From: Tricholomella constricta
Lineage: Eukaryota > Basidiomycota > Agaricomycetes > Agaricales > Lyophyllaceae
Direction of reading: 5' to 3'
NCBI GenBank assembly: GCA_013368375.1
Contig: JAACJP010000002.1
Coordinates: forward strand, 1,922,001 to 1,986,000
Length of the DNA: 64,000 nucleotides
In this document: positions 1 through 11,291 of the stretch, piece by piece
How the letters are laid out: every line of letters begins with the position of its first letter
Position numbering within the stretch: position 1 is the first letter of the stretch
Notes under the pieces: generated by a model
Databases searched by the model: none
The model's input: the letters and a program-made list of their open reading frames with translations, nothing else
What the model was told of the DNA's origin: nothing
Position numbers and translations under genes: made by a program

Positions 1-3
1 CAT

Positions 4-3000
4 ATGTTGATTTGGTTGGAAGGTAGCTTGAACCCAAATGAAATAAAAAAACGTGCTATGGGACAGAACGGGAGCCAGTTTTGTGCTCGACTTTTTCGTT
101 TTTTGGATGACACAATTTCAAATGAAATTCCAGAAGCACCTGAGAACGTCACAGTGCCGTCAAGCCAGTTTCATCCTTCATCTTTGCGAGGCTTGAATGG
201 AACACCTTCATCGCCACAAGCCGAAGCAGTTGACTTGAAAAACGTTGTTAGGTCCTGTCAGGTTCATAAGCACAACAAAACTTGTTATAAGTATTGCAAG
301 CCGTTCGAAGACCAGCAGTGTCGGTTTGATCTCGATTCCACAAAGCATGTGCCTGTATCATACCTTGATCCTGACACGGGCGAAATGACTCTGCGATGTT
401 TGGACGGTATGGTGAACAATTTTAACATTACAATCATGAGGAACGTTCGTTGCAACATGGACATCAAATTTATTGGTTCGGGTCCTTCGGCAAAGGCAAT
501 GATATATTACATTACAGATTATATTTCCAAATCTCAACTTAAAACTCATGTGGCATTTGCGGCGTTGGAGACTGCTGTCAAACGACTTGGAGAGTATGTT
601 CCCGGAGACGATGAGGTCACTATTCGGGCTAAGCAACTTCTTCAAAAATGTGCCCACTCCATGATTTCTCATCAGGAATTATCCGCTCAACAGGTTTGCA
701 GCGAGTTGCTTGGTTATGGTGATCACTTTACGAGCCACAAATATCGACGATTTTACTGGACCAGTTTTGAGAAGTACATTGATGGGCAGCGCCCAAGTCC
801 TGAATGTCGAGCTCATCAGGCCGGATTTGACTTGGGCGATAAAGAAAATGAACCGGAGGGCGACTCGGACGATCTGCAATATGATGAATCTCATCGGTTT
901 AAGGACCGTGAAAACGATGCAGAAGTAAGTATTGATGTTGACGTCGAGCGTGGGCTTGTTCGTAAAGCACCATTAGTTTCTGACTATGTTGGTCGTGGTA
1001 GTGCTCTTGAACACCTGTCTTTGTGGGATTTCATCGGTCGAGTGGATAAGGTGAAGACAGCAAAAACACATCTCCAAGATGGCTTTTCTTCGTCACGTCC
1101 TTTAGGTTCATTGGCAGACATTCTCTCCGACGAGGAGAAAGTGCGTCCAAAAATAAAGTTGCAACGTCTGCATGATGATTATGATACTCATCATCATGTT
1201 GTCCGGCTTCCTTCCAAGTCTTGGGTCGTTGTTCCTATCGGTCCTGGACTTCCCCGCCGAGACAAAACTGATGGGCTAGATCGTTATTCGCGTGTCATGC
1301 TTGTATTATTCCGACCTTGGAGAAGCGTCGAGGATTTGTGTCAGTTAGGTGAATCTTGGTTAGATGCACATGCCCGATGGCTGGCGACGCTTCCTGTTGT
1401 TTGCAGACATCGGACAATTATGGACAACATGCAAGTCCTTCATGAATGTCGCGACAGCCGCGACAGCCATTGGGCAGATCGACGTGCGAGAAAGAAATGT
1501 TTCGTGGTTTCACAAGAACTATCAGGCTCGCGAGATGTCGTAGATGATGTACTCGGGGATGGGGAGCTCGACGACAGCTCGTTGTTGCACCATTTGGATG
1601 CAATGGATGATTGTCGTTCCCGTCAGTCCCAGGAAACTGAAGAGGATACAAGAGATTGTTTGTTGAGTGCTCAAAGAAGCGGTTTGTATTCAATAAATAG
1701 CTGTGTTACACCTGTTGACTATGGTGCTCATCTGGTCCGTGTTGAAGCCTCAGATCGCCGTTTAGAGAGCATATGGAAGAGGGCATACGATGACCGTCGG
1801 GATGCATGGAAACGTAAGTCAAAGTCTGACAAGACCGTGTCTGATTCTGGTACAACCTTGACCAGTAGCATTGAAGCTGCTTTGCCGATTGCAACGCCTT
1901 GTGCAGAATCCATGGAATTCATCCCTGAGATAAGGCAAGACATTCAGGCTTTACATGCACCTCATGAAGTCGTGCTGTCTGATTTTGTCACTAAGTGGAG
2001 CTTGAATCAAGAGCAAGAACGTGCTTTTCGAATTGTTGCATCTCAGAGCTGTCGACAGAAGGATAGTACCTATGAAGCACTTCGAATGTTTTTGTCTGGA
2101 CCTGCCGGCACAGGAAAATCGCGTGTCATTGATGCCGTTCGCGACTTTTTTCACTGCTCCAATCAAGGTCGCAGATTCCGAGTCTGTTCTTTTATGGGAA
2201 TAGCTGCACGCAACGTTTCAGGAATGACTTTACATGCTGCTCTGTGTATAGGTAACAATAAATATGCTTTCAATAGTGGTCACTCTGCTTCTGAGCTGGC
2301 AAATTTGTGGGAAGGTGTAGACTTCTTATTCATTGATGAGGTGTCCATGATCAGTTGCTCGTTTCTGTGTGAAATCAGCAAAGCTCTGTCGAGGGCGAAA
2401 GGTGACCCACGTGCTTTTGGAGGCATCAACATCATATTTGCAGGCGATTTTGCACAGTTGCCTCCTGTTGGAGATACTAGGTTGTTTGCAAAGCTGAATA
2501 CCACCGAAAGCGCGAAGTCAAATACTGCGCAGAATACGGTCTTCGGTAAATTGTTATGGTATTCGGTGAAAGTCGTCGTCATGCTTTCTGAGCAGCATCG
2601 TCAGACCGGTGATGAAAATGAGCGTTTTGTTCAGCTTCTTACGAGGATGCGGGAAGGCAGATGTTCGGCGTCAGATTTTCGCCTTCTGGAAACGCGAATA
2701 ATGGGTGCCAGTAACAGGCCTGAGGGTGGGCATCATGACACACCTATCATTGTCTATGGAAATGCTGCCAAAGATGCTCTGAATGAACGTGGTGCTATCC
2801 AGTTTGCCAAGGAGACTGGTCAAGAGCTTCATTGGTATTGTTCTGTGGATAGACAAAGAGTGGGTCGTAACAAAGGCAGTGCAACTATAGAAAACGCGAG
2901 TACACTTGGTAAACTTAGTAATTTGCATTCTGGAAGGACTAAGCAGAGGTTGGGTAGGTTACCGTTATGCATTGGAATGCCTGTTCTCGTGTCGCAGAAT

Positions 3001-3861
3001 TATGACGTTGAGGCAGGGGTTGTTAACGGGAGCAGAGGCACTGTCAAGAGCATTCGCTTCAGCGAAGATTCATCAGGTGTGCGACATTTGCAATCTGTGG
3101 TTGTAAATATACCTCTTGCTTCGGCGACTTGTATGCCAGGCCTACCTGCGCATGATATGCCCATCCTTTCAGACACCGTAACTTTATCTTTCAAAAACAA
3201 ATATACGAAAGAGAGTCGCACCGTGTACCGTTCACAAGTGCCCATCGTTCCTGCATTTGCTATGACGGCGCATCGAGCCCAAGGTCAGACTCTGGAACGT
3301 GTTTTCGTGGATTTACAATCTTGCAGAGGCACCGAAGCTCCGTATGTGATGGTATCTCGGGCTCGCAGTATTGAAAGCCTGTTCATTTTACGAAAGTTTG
3401 ACAGTTGTCGGATTATGCGTTCACTGTCGGAAGACGCCAGGGTGGAGAAAGCTCGTCTTAACCATTTGAGACTTGAGACACTGGTTGCTTATGGGTCACC
3501 AAAGGAGCGTATAGATGCAAGGCAAGAGCTGCTCCATCTACATGCTTTGCTGTCTGCAAATGCTTTGAATACGGGTGTCGACATGGTTGCTGATAGACTT
3601 GAACTCTGTGCCCAGTCTGATTTCAATAGCACGTCTGTTAATTTGTTACACAGGTTGCAGGCTGAAGCGCATCTGACAACGCAGCCTGTTGATGTCGAAA
3701 GTCGCATATCAAAGAGAAAGCGTTCTTGTAGTGAGGACGCGTCACAATCTCTATCTGGTCGTTGTCGTCCTTCAAAGCGCATTGCCTGCCCTTCTTCACG
3801 CCAATCTGGGGAGGTTTCGTCTCCACGGATTCGTAAACATGTATTACCTGCTCCACCTTAG
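4..3861 (+). CDS. Helitron Rep/PIF1-type helicase, 5' part outside window
   Basis: Open from the window edge, so the true start lies upstream. About residue 166 is the segment IYYITDYISKSQ, which resembles the Tyr-containing motif 3 (YxxKYxxK-like) of Helitron Rep nucleases. The HxH motif would lie upstream of the window. From about residue 695 the protein is a PIF1-type superfamily 1 helicase: Walker A GPAGTGKS, Walker B FLFIDEVSM, then FAGDFAQLPPVG, LSEQHRQ, and near the end MTAHRAQGQTLERVFVDL and YVMVSRARS. In this family Rep nicks and joins DNA for rolling-circle-like transposition and the helicase unwinds it. The reading frame has no breaks over 1,285 codons, so the element looks young. 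The C-terminus is basic and low in complexity. A spliced gene of the same orientation follows within 160 bp. Helitron identity is confident; activity is unknown. Confidence 0.88.
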   Translation: MLIWLEGSLNPNEIKKRAMGQNGSQFCARLFRFLDDTISNEIPEAPENVTVPSSQFHPSSLRGLNGTPSSPQAEAVDLKNVVRSCQVHKHNKTCYKYCKPFEDQQCRFDLDSTKHVPVSYLDPDTGEMTLRCLDGMVNNFNITIMRNVRCNMDIKFIGSGPSAKAMIYYITDYISKSQLKTHVAFAALETAVKRLGEYVPGDDEVTIRAKQLLQKCAHSMISHQELSAQQVCSELLGYGDHFTSHKYRRFYWTSFEKYIDGQRPSPECRAHQAGFDLGDKENEPEGDSDDLQYDESHRFKDRENDAEVSIDVDVERGLVRKAPLVSDYVGRGSALEHLSLWDFIGRVDKVKTAKTHLQDGFSSSRPLGSLADILSDEEKVRPKIKLQRLHDDYDTHHHVVRLPSKSWVVVPIGPGLPRRDKTDGLDRYSRVMLVLFRPWRSVEDLCQLGESWLDAHARWLATLPVVCRHRTIMDNMQVLHECRDSRDSHWADRRARKKCFVVSQELSGSRDVVDDVLGDGELDDSSLLHHLDAMDDCRSRQSQETEEDTRDCLLSAQRSGLYSINSCVTPVDYGAHLVRVEASDRRLESIWKRAYDDRRDAWKRKSKSDKTVSDSGTTLTSSIEAALPIATPCAESMEFIPEIRQDIQALHAPHEVVLSDFVTKWSLNQEQERAFRIVASQSCRQKDSTYEALRMFLSGPAGTGKSRVIDAVRDFFHCSNQGRRFRVCSFMGIAARNVSGMTLHAALCIGNNKYAFNSGHSASELANLWEGVDFLFIDEVSMISCSFLCEISKALSRAKGDPRAFGGINIIFAGDFAQLPPVGDTRLFAKLNTTESAKSNTAQNTVFGKLLWYSVKVVVMLSEQHRQTGDENERFVQLLTRMREGRCSASDFRLLETRIMGASNRPEGGHHDTPIIVYGNAAKDALNERGAIQFAKETGQELHWYCSVDRQRVGRNKGSATIENASTLGKLSNLHSGRTKQRLGRLPLCIGMPVLVSQNYDVEAGVVNGSRGTVKSIRFSEDSSGVRHLQSVVVNIPLASATCMPGLPAHDMPILSDTVTLSFKNKYTKESRTVYRSQVPIVPAFAMTAHRAQGQTLERVFVDLQSCRGTEAPYVMVSRARSIESLFILRKFDSCRIMRSLSEDARVEKARLNHLRLETLVAYGSPKERIDARQELLHLHALLSANALNTGVDMVADRLELCAQSDFNSTSVNLLHRLQAEAHLTTQPVDVESRISKRKRSCSEDASQSLSGRCRPSKRIACPSSRQSGEVSSPRIRKHVLPAPP

Positions 3862-4017
3862 ACTTTCATGTGTGGAAGTCTCATTATCGTCACTTTTCAT
3901 CGATCAGTTTCACCTTGTCTTGACTTTACACTGAGGGTCCGCTATTTAATAAGTGTGTCGTGCACCTTGGTTCACTTGTCGTCCTTCGCTTCCTCCTCAT
4001 CTGACTCTTCATATCTG

Positions 4018-5492
4018 ATGTCTGCTTCTACGCCTGTCATGTCTACTGCTTTCGAAAGTCGGGTTCAAGATGGCCTGTACGAAATCGTGGCTGAACAGAT
4101 CATTCTTATGGACAACGGCTCCCTTGCTGGTGCTGATTACAACCTCGACTTTGTCAGAGCTGTGGACAAATATACTGGCAATTATCTTTACAAGAAGAAA
4201 TCTGACAATTCAGATTTCCGTGTCGTAGTCTTCGGTCAAATTTGTGTGGCGGATGCAGGTACAGTTTTGTGTGCAAAAGGGAATCATTATGCAAAGTGGT
4301 CGGGAAGCGACGTCAGTCCTCACGTTATTTCTGTCGTTCTGCTTGTCAACTTATGTTCTCAGTTTTTGGGCATCGATGACAGCAGCAAAGTTAAGGATGT
4401 CTTGGTGCTCGGTGTTCCTTCTCTGGCTCCGGAACTACTCTCGACTTTGTTCTACAATCAAATCGGGACGTTGAATGACATTCGACAGAGTGATGAAGAT
4501 GAGGAGGGAGAAGCTAAACAGGTAGGAGCACGCTGCTCGTTTGGCATATAGCTCTTAAACTGTTTATAGACGCCTGACGTTCGAGAGTGGATCAGATCGA
4601 GTAGCAGAGAACCTGGCAGTGAAAAGAATCTTATCGCTCTCCATATGCCTCCCAAATATGGCGTGAGTTTCAATGTTCTTTGCTGTTCTTATGGTGCTTA
4701 GTATGTCACCAGAACCCTGTCTCGCTTACCGCCAAATCTTCGAAGAGGGTTGCAAAGACCGATATTACAAAATTGAACCGTATCGATAGCTCCAAACCTG
4801 CTGAGTGCAAGGCCAGTGGTGAGTACATGATATTGTGGACAATTCTAACCGGCTTATATGTTATAGGTTCATTACCAGAGGTCAGAGTGGGGGCGTTCTA
4901 TGACCCTTACTTGAACCCCGACTACGGTGGCCCCTACTTCAAACACGTCCACAACCAGCTGGTTCAACATGACGTGCGCGACACAGAAAACAATCTTATC
5001 CCTCCCTGGAAGAATTACGATGCCCTCCGTCCAGGTACTTTGGTTTTAGCAAACTGTACGTTGCACTGCTTTATGATGAAAGAAGGTGGAAGGCTTCGTA
5101 AGGTGAGTCAATTTTTTTCTTCTCGTCGCAGCATTTTCATCAGTTTATACTGGCCAAAGGTATACCAAATCAATGCCCACAGTCTGCGTGTGCTCGGCAT
5201 ATCAGATAGCGAGCCTTTTGTGCCTCTTCGACCAGTTGTTCCTACTCCACCCGCCCCGCTTAAAGAATTTGAATCTTCCGACCATGCAACGACTTCTTCC
5301 ACGGACGCCTTCTTCAATTTCTCTCTTTCCAAAAAACGCAAGAATGATTTGGTGCACGCTGCTTCGCCTTCAAACCGTCTTCGTTTAGACAAAGCGGCAG
5401 AGAAAGAGAAGGAAAAAGAAAAGCCACGGAAGGGGAAAGGGAAGAAAATGGATGCCACAGTTCCCGAAGCACAAGTCATGGACACCAATTGA
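4018..5492 (+). pseudogene. Helitron companion gene, OB-fold-like, probable frameshift
   Basis: Spliced gene just downstream of the helicase. Start chosen at the ATG at 4018. Exons are 4018-4521, 4570-4662, 4702-about 4817, about 4866-5102 and about 5158-5492, with GT-AG introns of about 40-55 nt. The first exon reads as a compact domain. The later part contains LRPGTLVLANCTLHCFMM and, after the last intron, VYQINAHSLRVLG. A beta-rich core of this kind suggests a single-strand-binding OB fold, but that is inference. The tail is basic (KKRKN, KEKEKEKPRKGKGKK), as in nuclear or DNA-binding proteins. Between YVTRTLSRLP and AKSSKRVAKTD the frame changes near 4730 with no intron, which suggests a one-base loss. 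Genes of this type often accompany Helitron helicases in mushroom genomes (from memory). Confidence 0.55.
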
Positions 5493-5886
5493 TGTTACAG
5501 AGCTGTCTATTCATCTATCCTTCTCTGCACTGCCGCCTCGTCATTTCTTTCATCGAAGTCTTATATTTTAAATTGAATGACATTGTCCCCTTGTCTTAAC
5601 TTGTGACCTCTCATCACGCATCAGGGGTCTTGGTCGGACGGTCTTTTCGCCCGTTGAAAGTTCCACTTCTCATCTCGAACCTGATCGATTCAACATCTGT
5701 CGATAAATCATATGCGTCAAACACAGGACTTCCGCTCGGACAGATCTTAAGATCTCCGATGCACAAGACATTGCTCGGAACAGCTGATATCGTCTCCGAA
5801 GGTTGTTTCACCACTTTTGCTGAAGGATCCGCTCGTGTTCTTGTTCTCAATCAACGTAGCTTGTTTATCCTCCATATCGCTCTCAA
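5493..5886. other. intergenic stretch, nothing recognised
   Basis: Pyrimidine-rich sequence between the Helitron companion gene and the first BTB gene. An open frame over 5603-6076 is not supported by composition or homology. No Helitron 3' terminus (short hairpin followed by CTRR) could be fixed here. Confidence 0.4.
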
Positions 5887-6986
5887 ATGCCATTGCCACC
5901 TCCTCTTGCAACAACCTGGCACTGTGAATTTCAAGATGGAAACGTCATATTCACTGCCGGTGACAAAGCTATCAAAGTTCATCATGGCATTTTCTGCCGA
6001 AACTCGAGCATGTTTTCTCGTATATGGCAATTGCAGGAGCTCGTATGCTCCGCCGATGTTCCAATTGTTGCATTAGACGATGATGCATCCGACCTCACTT
6101 ATTACTCGGATTTGTTGTATTGTGGCTACGGGTAAGCTGTCTCATTTACAAGCACAGTGCTTTTTCATATCGTTTCATCTCAAGATGGACAGTGACCGCT
6201 CCATTCCTTGTTGCAACTCTCAGAATGTCTCGGAAGTATCTCAACTTCGACTTGCACTTTGATTTGGTTGCTTTGCTCCAACATGATTTCCCATATCGGT
6301 TGAGTGATTGGGATTGCTCGTTCAGAAGACGCCAGAAACTGAAAAGTCGCATCTTTGGTGATTGCGGCTACGAGTTCGATCTTCTGGCATGCGCAAGAGC
6401 CAACAACATTGGTCTTGCTATGCCTGCTTTATATTATAGAATAACAGAGGAATATTCTGAGGTGGGTTTTGACGCAATGCAATAGAGCATCGACTCATTT
6501 AAATTCAGCACACCATCAAGAGCGGTGTCTATCGTCGTGATGGCTCATTGAATGTTATGAGTCCCACAGATATCGAACGTTGCCTCCGTTTCCGATCTGT
6601 TGATGAAATTCAGCGACAGACGACTCTCGATTGGGCATTTAATCCTTCACCTTACAGAACATCATGCAAAAATCCACGCTCTTGTTCCATGTTTCGTGCT
6701 GTGATATGTTCGACATCGTCAACTTCGGCTCACCTGTTCCCACCTTTGCAAAGGTGGCGGACTGAGTGGACAGGAAAATTTTGCATGCCTTGTGAGAGTG
6801 CTGCCAAACGTGCATTCTATCGAGGGCGTGTTCAAATATGGCTCTCCTTGCCTAAAATCTGCGGATTGCCAGACTGGCATGATCTGAACACTGTGCAGGC
6901 CGAATTCGCAAGTATAGTTCATTCGTTTTCAATGGTTACAATATTCATGATCTTTCGTAGAGCCACCTGAGGATATTTACAGGTGA
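5887..6986 (+). CDS. BTB/POZ-like protein, paralogue 1 of 3
   Basis: First of three tandem paralogues with the same exon plan. Exon 1 starts MPLPPPL and has the BTB-type opening FQDGNVIFTAGDKAIKVHHG, matched to the 'DGNV..ya.d..i.VHqG' pattern in the other two. Exon 2 carries LRMSRKYLNFDL and a helical stretch ending ALYYRITEEYSE. Exon 3 has a region with CMPCESAAKRAF, a possible metal or disulfide site. The last intron (6912-6960) leads to a short tail PPEDIYR and TGA at 6984-6986. The first splice acceptor is uncertain: AAG at 6184 keeps the conserved pre-helix residues, CAG at 6223 removes them. Family role: BTB domains mediate protein-protein contacts, often as Cullin-3 adaptors. No function is known for this mushroom subfamily. 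Confidence 0.65.
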
Positions 6987-7202
6987 ACGGTATTTGTGAT
7001 ATGTCTGTTACAGAGAGAAATGCGATAAACATCATGACCGCATGCTGTGACGTATTGCACTCGTTCTCAAACGTCTGAAATGCAAATTTCAAAGTAGTTG
7101 CAAAGTAGGTGATTCATCTCACGTTATCAACAGTATAAAATGTCATCAGGAGGGTCCTGATGTCGATATATCATGTTTTCTGGAAAGTCATCCCTCGTTT
7201 CT

Positions 7203-8139
7203 ATGTCTTCCAGTTCTTACTTGAAATCTTTTTTTCCGAGTGAGTTTTGCCTTGAAAATGTTTGACGTCTGAAAACCTTGACTGTTGCTTTGCTTCTAGA
7301 CCCATGGGATAGGCTAGTGTACGACATCGTGCAGGTCATTTTCTACCAATTAAACCTGCGTGAATTGTCTGCATTTGCCGGAGTGAACCATAACTTTTAC
7401 GACCTCGTTCATGATCACGTCAACAACACCGTCAATCGCATTTTCCTTAATGCTGGTCTAGACGCATTCCATATGCTCGAAATTATGGCGAAAACTCGCA
7501 GCATTGTATCTGGTTCCACAGTTCTGTTGGCATTAAATCCATGGACATTTGCTCCGGGCGATATCGACGTTTATGTCCCCAGAAACCAGGCTGCAACTGT
7601 ACAAGAAGAGATGACGAAGAGATATGGTCTCGTTCAGGTCAAAACGTCTATCATCCCAATTCAAGACTACATTGCTGTTGGTGGTGTTGCCCAGATCCTT
7701 ACTCTTCGTGTTGGCATCCATTCGGTGAATATTGTCATTTAAAGACGACAATGCCATCCAGCCATTATATTCTTTTCACTCCTCTGCCGTCGTCGCGTTC
7801 ATCTCAGGAAACAAAATCTACTGTGCCTATCCTGACCTCACGTTCGATTTCAAGAATGTCATCAATATGCGCCTCGTGCACAGTACCCCCTCCATGATGC
7901 CGAGCATCTCAAAGTGTATCTTGAAATACTGCATTCGAGGATATGACTTCGCGTCGACGAGCTTGGAATGGGACATTTATGATTGGGTGGACGGCGAGAA
8001 AAAGAATGGCTTAGAGACTGCTCATCGAAACGTCCGCGACAATCAAGGTTTTCTTTACAGGCTACGGGGTATCAATCCACGGGCGGAGCTTATCGACGAT
8101 ATTGCTTGGGACCTGGGAGATTGGCGTCTACACGGTTAG
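7203..8139 (+). pseudogene. F-box-like / nucleotidyltransferase-like protein, frameshifted
   Basis: Start chosen at ATG 7203. A short first exon (to 7239) splices over a 60-nt intron to 7300, giving PWDRLVYDIVQVIFYQLNLREL, an F-box-like helix pair. A domain with SGSTVLLALNPWTFAPGDIDVYVPR follows. Its pattern (SGS...D-D) resembles the nucleotidyltransferase-like fold found in many mushroom hypothetical proteins. At about 7736 the frame stops (VNIVI then TAA) and the natural continuation, FKDDNAIQPLYSFHSSAVV, lies in the +1 frame up to 8139. No GT-AG intron can join them. The break sits in ATTTAAAG, so a one-base indel or a sequencing error are both possible. Before the break the sequence looks well preserved, so decay is recent or absent. 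Confidence 0.55.
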
Positions 8140-8744
8140 AACTTAGCTGCACTAAAACGAAGAACGATATGGGTATTGCCTTTTTTGAATCTACTATAAT
8201 GTACTTTGCTCTTCATACTATTCGATATTCATTTTTGTACCTGCAGAAGTCTATGATTACTCAACATCTCGCCAGCTTGGGCTCATAAGGCTTAGCGCCT
8301 CTCGGGAGGTTCGCCGACCGCTCGCATCCAGTTAGTCATTCAGGGAAGTTCAAGGGCGGGAGTGGGGAGAATGTGGTACAAACGGTGAAATGTGGTGGGG
8401 AAGCGAGAAATCACAGACCACCCGAAACACCAACTGTAGGAAAAGGGAGAGATGGAGGGGCAGTAAACTTTTCTTGCAAGCCGGTGAGCGAGCAAGAGAG
8501 ATATGTTTCAGAGGTGCAGGGGCACCCAAATAGAATACGATACAAAAATAGGATCTCGTCAAATTCATGCTGGCGCAGCCTTAGCAATCCATATGTCTAG
8601 AATTTCAGACCTAACTTGGTGAAATAAAATTGGCAAAGCTGGATGATCATGCTTTTTCGATCAGATCCCATGCTGCACATCTCTGATTTCATGTCTTCCC
8701 GATATTATTGTTTGATTTTGTGGTGTCTATTTTTCTGAAGTCTC
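8140..8744. other. intergenic, no gene seen
   Basis: About 600 bp between the F-box-like gene and BTB paralogue 2. Purine-rich plus strand around 8350-8500. No coding or RNA signal was recognised. Confidence 0.4.
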
Positions 8745-9879
8745 ATGGCAACAACTATGGTCGTCCCTCACATTGGCCTGTCTAATCCTGCTCCGTTGCG
8801 TCCGCTGCTATTTGACGATGGAAATGTCGTCTATGTCGCCGAGAATATCTTCGTAAAAGTCCACCAGGGGTTCATGGAACTGAATTCAACTCAATTTCGA
8901 AATATATGGGCTGCTCGACCTTCTATCATGGCGAAAACACCACGCATAATGTTAAAAGACCCAGGCAGGGATCTGGTGCACTATGTAAATGCAGTGTATC
9001 GACTTAACAAGTAGGTCGATTGTGTTGCTGGTGTATCTTGGTTTTACGTCTTTTCAGGGTTAGTCCTCTGCCCGTCGAAGAATTTTCAGCTTTACTTCGA
9101 ATGTCACGAAAATACGACAATAAAGCCATGCTGAGGTCATTGATTGCATGCCTTCGACTCGATTTTCCGGTAACCTTGATCGAATGGGATGTTAAGGCAC
9201 AAATCAAACTTAGCCGTTTGGAAACTTATGCTGGTATTGAGCTTGACCTTTTGCGAATTGGACGAGCTGGTTGTCTGTTATCTCTTTTGCCATCCATCAT
9301 GTACACAATCTGTGTCAAGTACACGGTGGTGAGCATCGCTTCCTCTTTGCTAATTTTTGGCTTCAATGTTTCCTAGGCAGAGCTTAAATGTGGTATACCT
9401 CGTGGTGATGGCACTATCGCCACTCTTGACGTCCTAGATCAAGTTCAATGCTGTATGGCAAGGGACGTGCTTTTCGATATTCAAAAATGTTCGACATACC
9501 TGTGGTTACGATCGGGAGCTCTACATTCACGAAAATGTACGAACGAAAGAAAATGTGCGATGACAATCCAACGTCTTCGTGAAATCATCATCCGATCAGC
9601 TGCAAACGTTGTGGCATTGAATCGTTGGGACCCACGTTGGGATGGGCAGCTTTGTCATTATTGTCAATGTCGTGCAAGGAATATCCACCACATAGGTCGC
9701 CGACATGTCTGGAATCTACTTCCCATTTTCTTCGCCATGGACCACTGGGACGTTTTAATTGAGGGGCAAGAAAATTCAGTAAGCATGCATTATCGTTTTT
9801 AAGACATGTAAAGCAAATTAATCGAATTGTGTAGTCCAACGCGGTTGATGATGTCTCTTTTATGTTCCTTGTTGATTAG
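8745..9879 (+). CDS. BTB/POZ-like protein, paralogue 2 of 3
   Basis: Four exons: 8745-9010, 9058-9328, 9377-9778 and 9835-9879, all with GT-AG introns of 45-56 nt and matching phases. Exon 1 holds FDDGNVVYVAENIFVKVHQG, the BTB-type start. Exon 2 holds LLRMSRKYDNKAMLRSLIACLRLDFP, which aligns with the same region of paralogues 1 and 3. Exon 3 ends with CHYCQCRARNIHHIGRRHVWNLLPIFF, a CxxC plus His-Arg-Arg segment shared with paralogue 3 (CISCEHTSEILHVAGRRRLW). The last exon gives a 14-residue tail ending in TAG at 9877-9879. The frame is clean when spliced, so the gene may be functional. Its molecular partner is unknown. Confidence 0.7.
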
Positions 9880-10019
9880 TTAATTATTATTGCCTCTGAA
9901 GGTGTCCTTCCCGTTTGAAATATTTTTTTTGAACTCCGTCCTTTTTTGTGGAGTAAACCTTGCAACGATTTTTATGATGAGACTTACCGTGTCCACCCAT
10001 CTCAAAGTCGTTCTCTACT

Positions 10020-11110
10020 ATGACAACTTCTACCGACCTAATGTTTTCAGACGGCAATGTTCGATACTATGCTGGAGACGCTTCCATATTGGTTCACCAA
10101 GGACTCTTCAGTGTTTACTCTCCAATCTTTCAAAACATTTGGGATGCTCGACCAAACAAGTCATACACGGGAATCTACACAATACAATTGGCTGATGATG
10201 CGAAGGACTTGCTTTTATTTGCAAAATCGATATACGGTGTAGATAAGTGAGCAAAACATCGAAAGTTTGTACTGAAGGCTCATAAGAAGTACAGAGAAGA
10301 TTTTCCCGAGGTCGATGCCATTCATTCTTTCTTGCGCATGAGTTTCAAATATCAACATATGTCGCTGTTTAAAAACATGTGTAACCGCATAACCCACGAT
10401 TTCCCGAGCAGCCTACGCCTGTGGCAAAAAAACACTGTTCTAGGTTGTCGCGTTCCTTTTCATGCCGGACTTGAATTTGAACTCATTCGCATCGCCTATG
10501 AATTCGGCCTCTACACGGCATTGCCTGCCTTGTATTATTCTGCATGTGAATCTTACACAATGGTGAGGGTCTTCCAAACTTCAACTCCGACTACGATTGA
10601 ACGAAATTCAGGAGGAGATGAAAGCAGGTTTACCTCGAGATGACAATGACGTCACTGTTTTTCCCTCTGCGAGAGAAATGGAAGTAGTCTCTAATGGCAG
10701 TTTCCGCATCTGGCATCGCAGAGAACGTTACCACCTGGCATGGACTTTGAAACCATTGGCACTTAACAGTCTGTGTCATAACCCGCTTGTGTGTGCCATG
10801 TATCGTGACAAGGTTAGGAAGGACGGTGAAACCAAGCCTTTGAAGACTTCAGCACTAGCAGCTTGGCAGGTCGCTGCTTATAATGGCGAATGCATCAGTT
10901 GCGAACACACAAGTGAAATCCTGCACGTAGCAGGCCGCCGACGGTTGTGGCGTGACCTGCCTTTTTATTTCGACTTGGGAACCTGGGACAGCTTGCAAAA
11001 AGAAGAGGTGCTTCACGTAGGTATCGATGTTTTGTGTCCTGCCTGGCTAATCACTTTCACAGGCTACGGCTCATCGTGTCGTAGAAGTAAAATATTTGAC
11101 TGTTGGTTGA
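10020..11110 (+). CDS. BTB/POZ-like protein, paralogue 3 of 3
   Basis: Four exons: 10020-10246, 10295-10562, 10612-11007 and 11063-11110, with introns of 48-55 nt in phase. The start MTTSTDLMFSDGNVRYYAGD is shorter than in paralogues 1 and 2. The BTB-type hallmark ILVHQGLFSVYSPIF and the helical continuation FLRMSFKYQHMSLFKNM are present. The C-terminal half carries ECISCEHTSEILHVAGRRRLWRD. All introns fall at the same places as in paralogue 2, so the three genes arose by local duplication. Divergence between copies is high, so the duplication is old. No function can be given beyond BTB-type protein interaction. Confidence 0.7.
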
Positions 11111-11291
11111 ACCTGTAGTGTGAGCCTTTGCAAATAAGAAGGGAAGAAACTCCGTGCCGTACAGCCGCATTGTCGCGTATTTCTTGCACACCATACATAG
11201 CGACGTTGTCAAAGGCATCAACGCTCGCTTCAGACTGTACCGCTACTAACCAGGGGCACTCTACCGCCCGCATGTGAGCCCTCGTGCTCTT

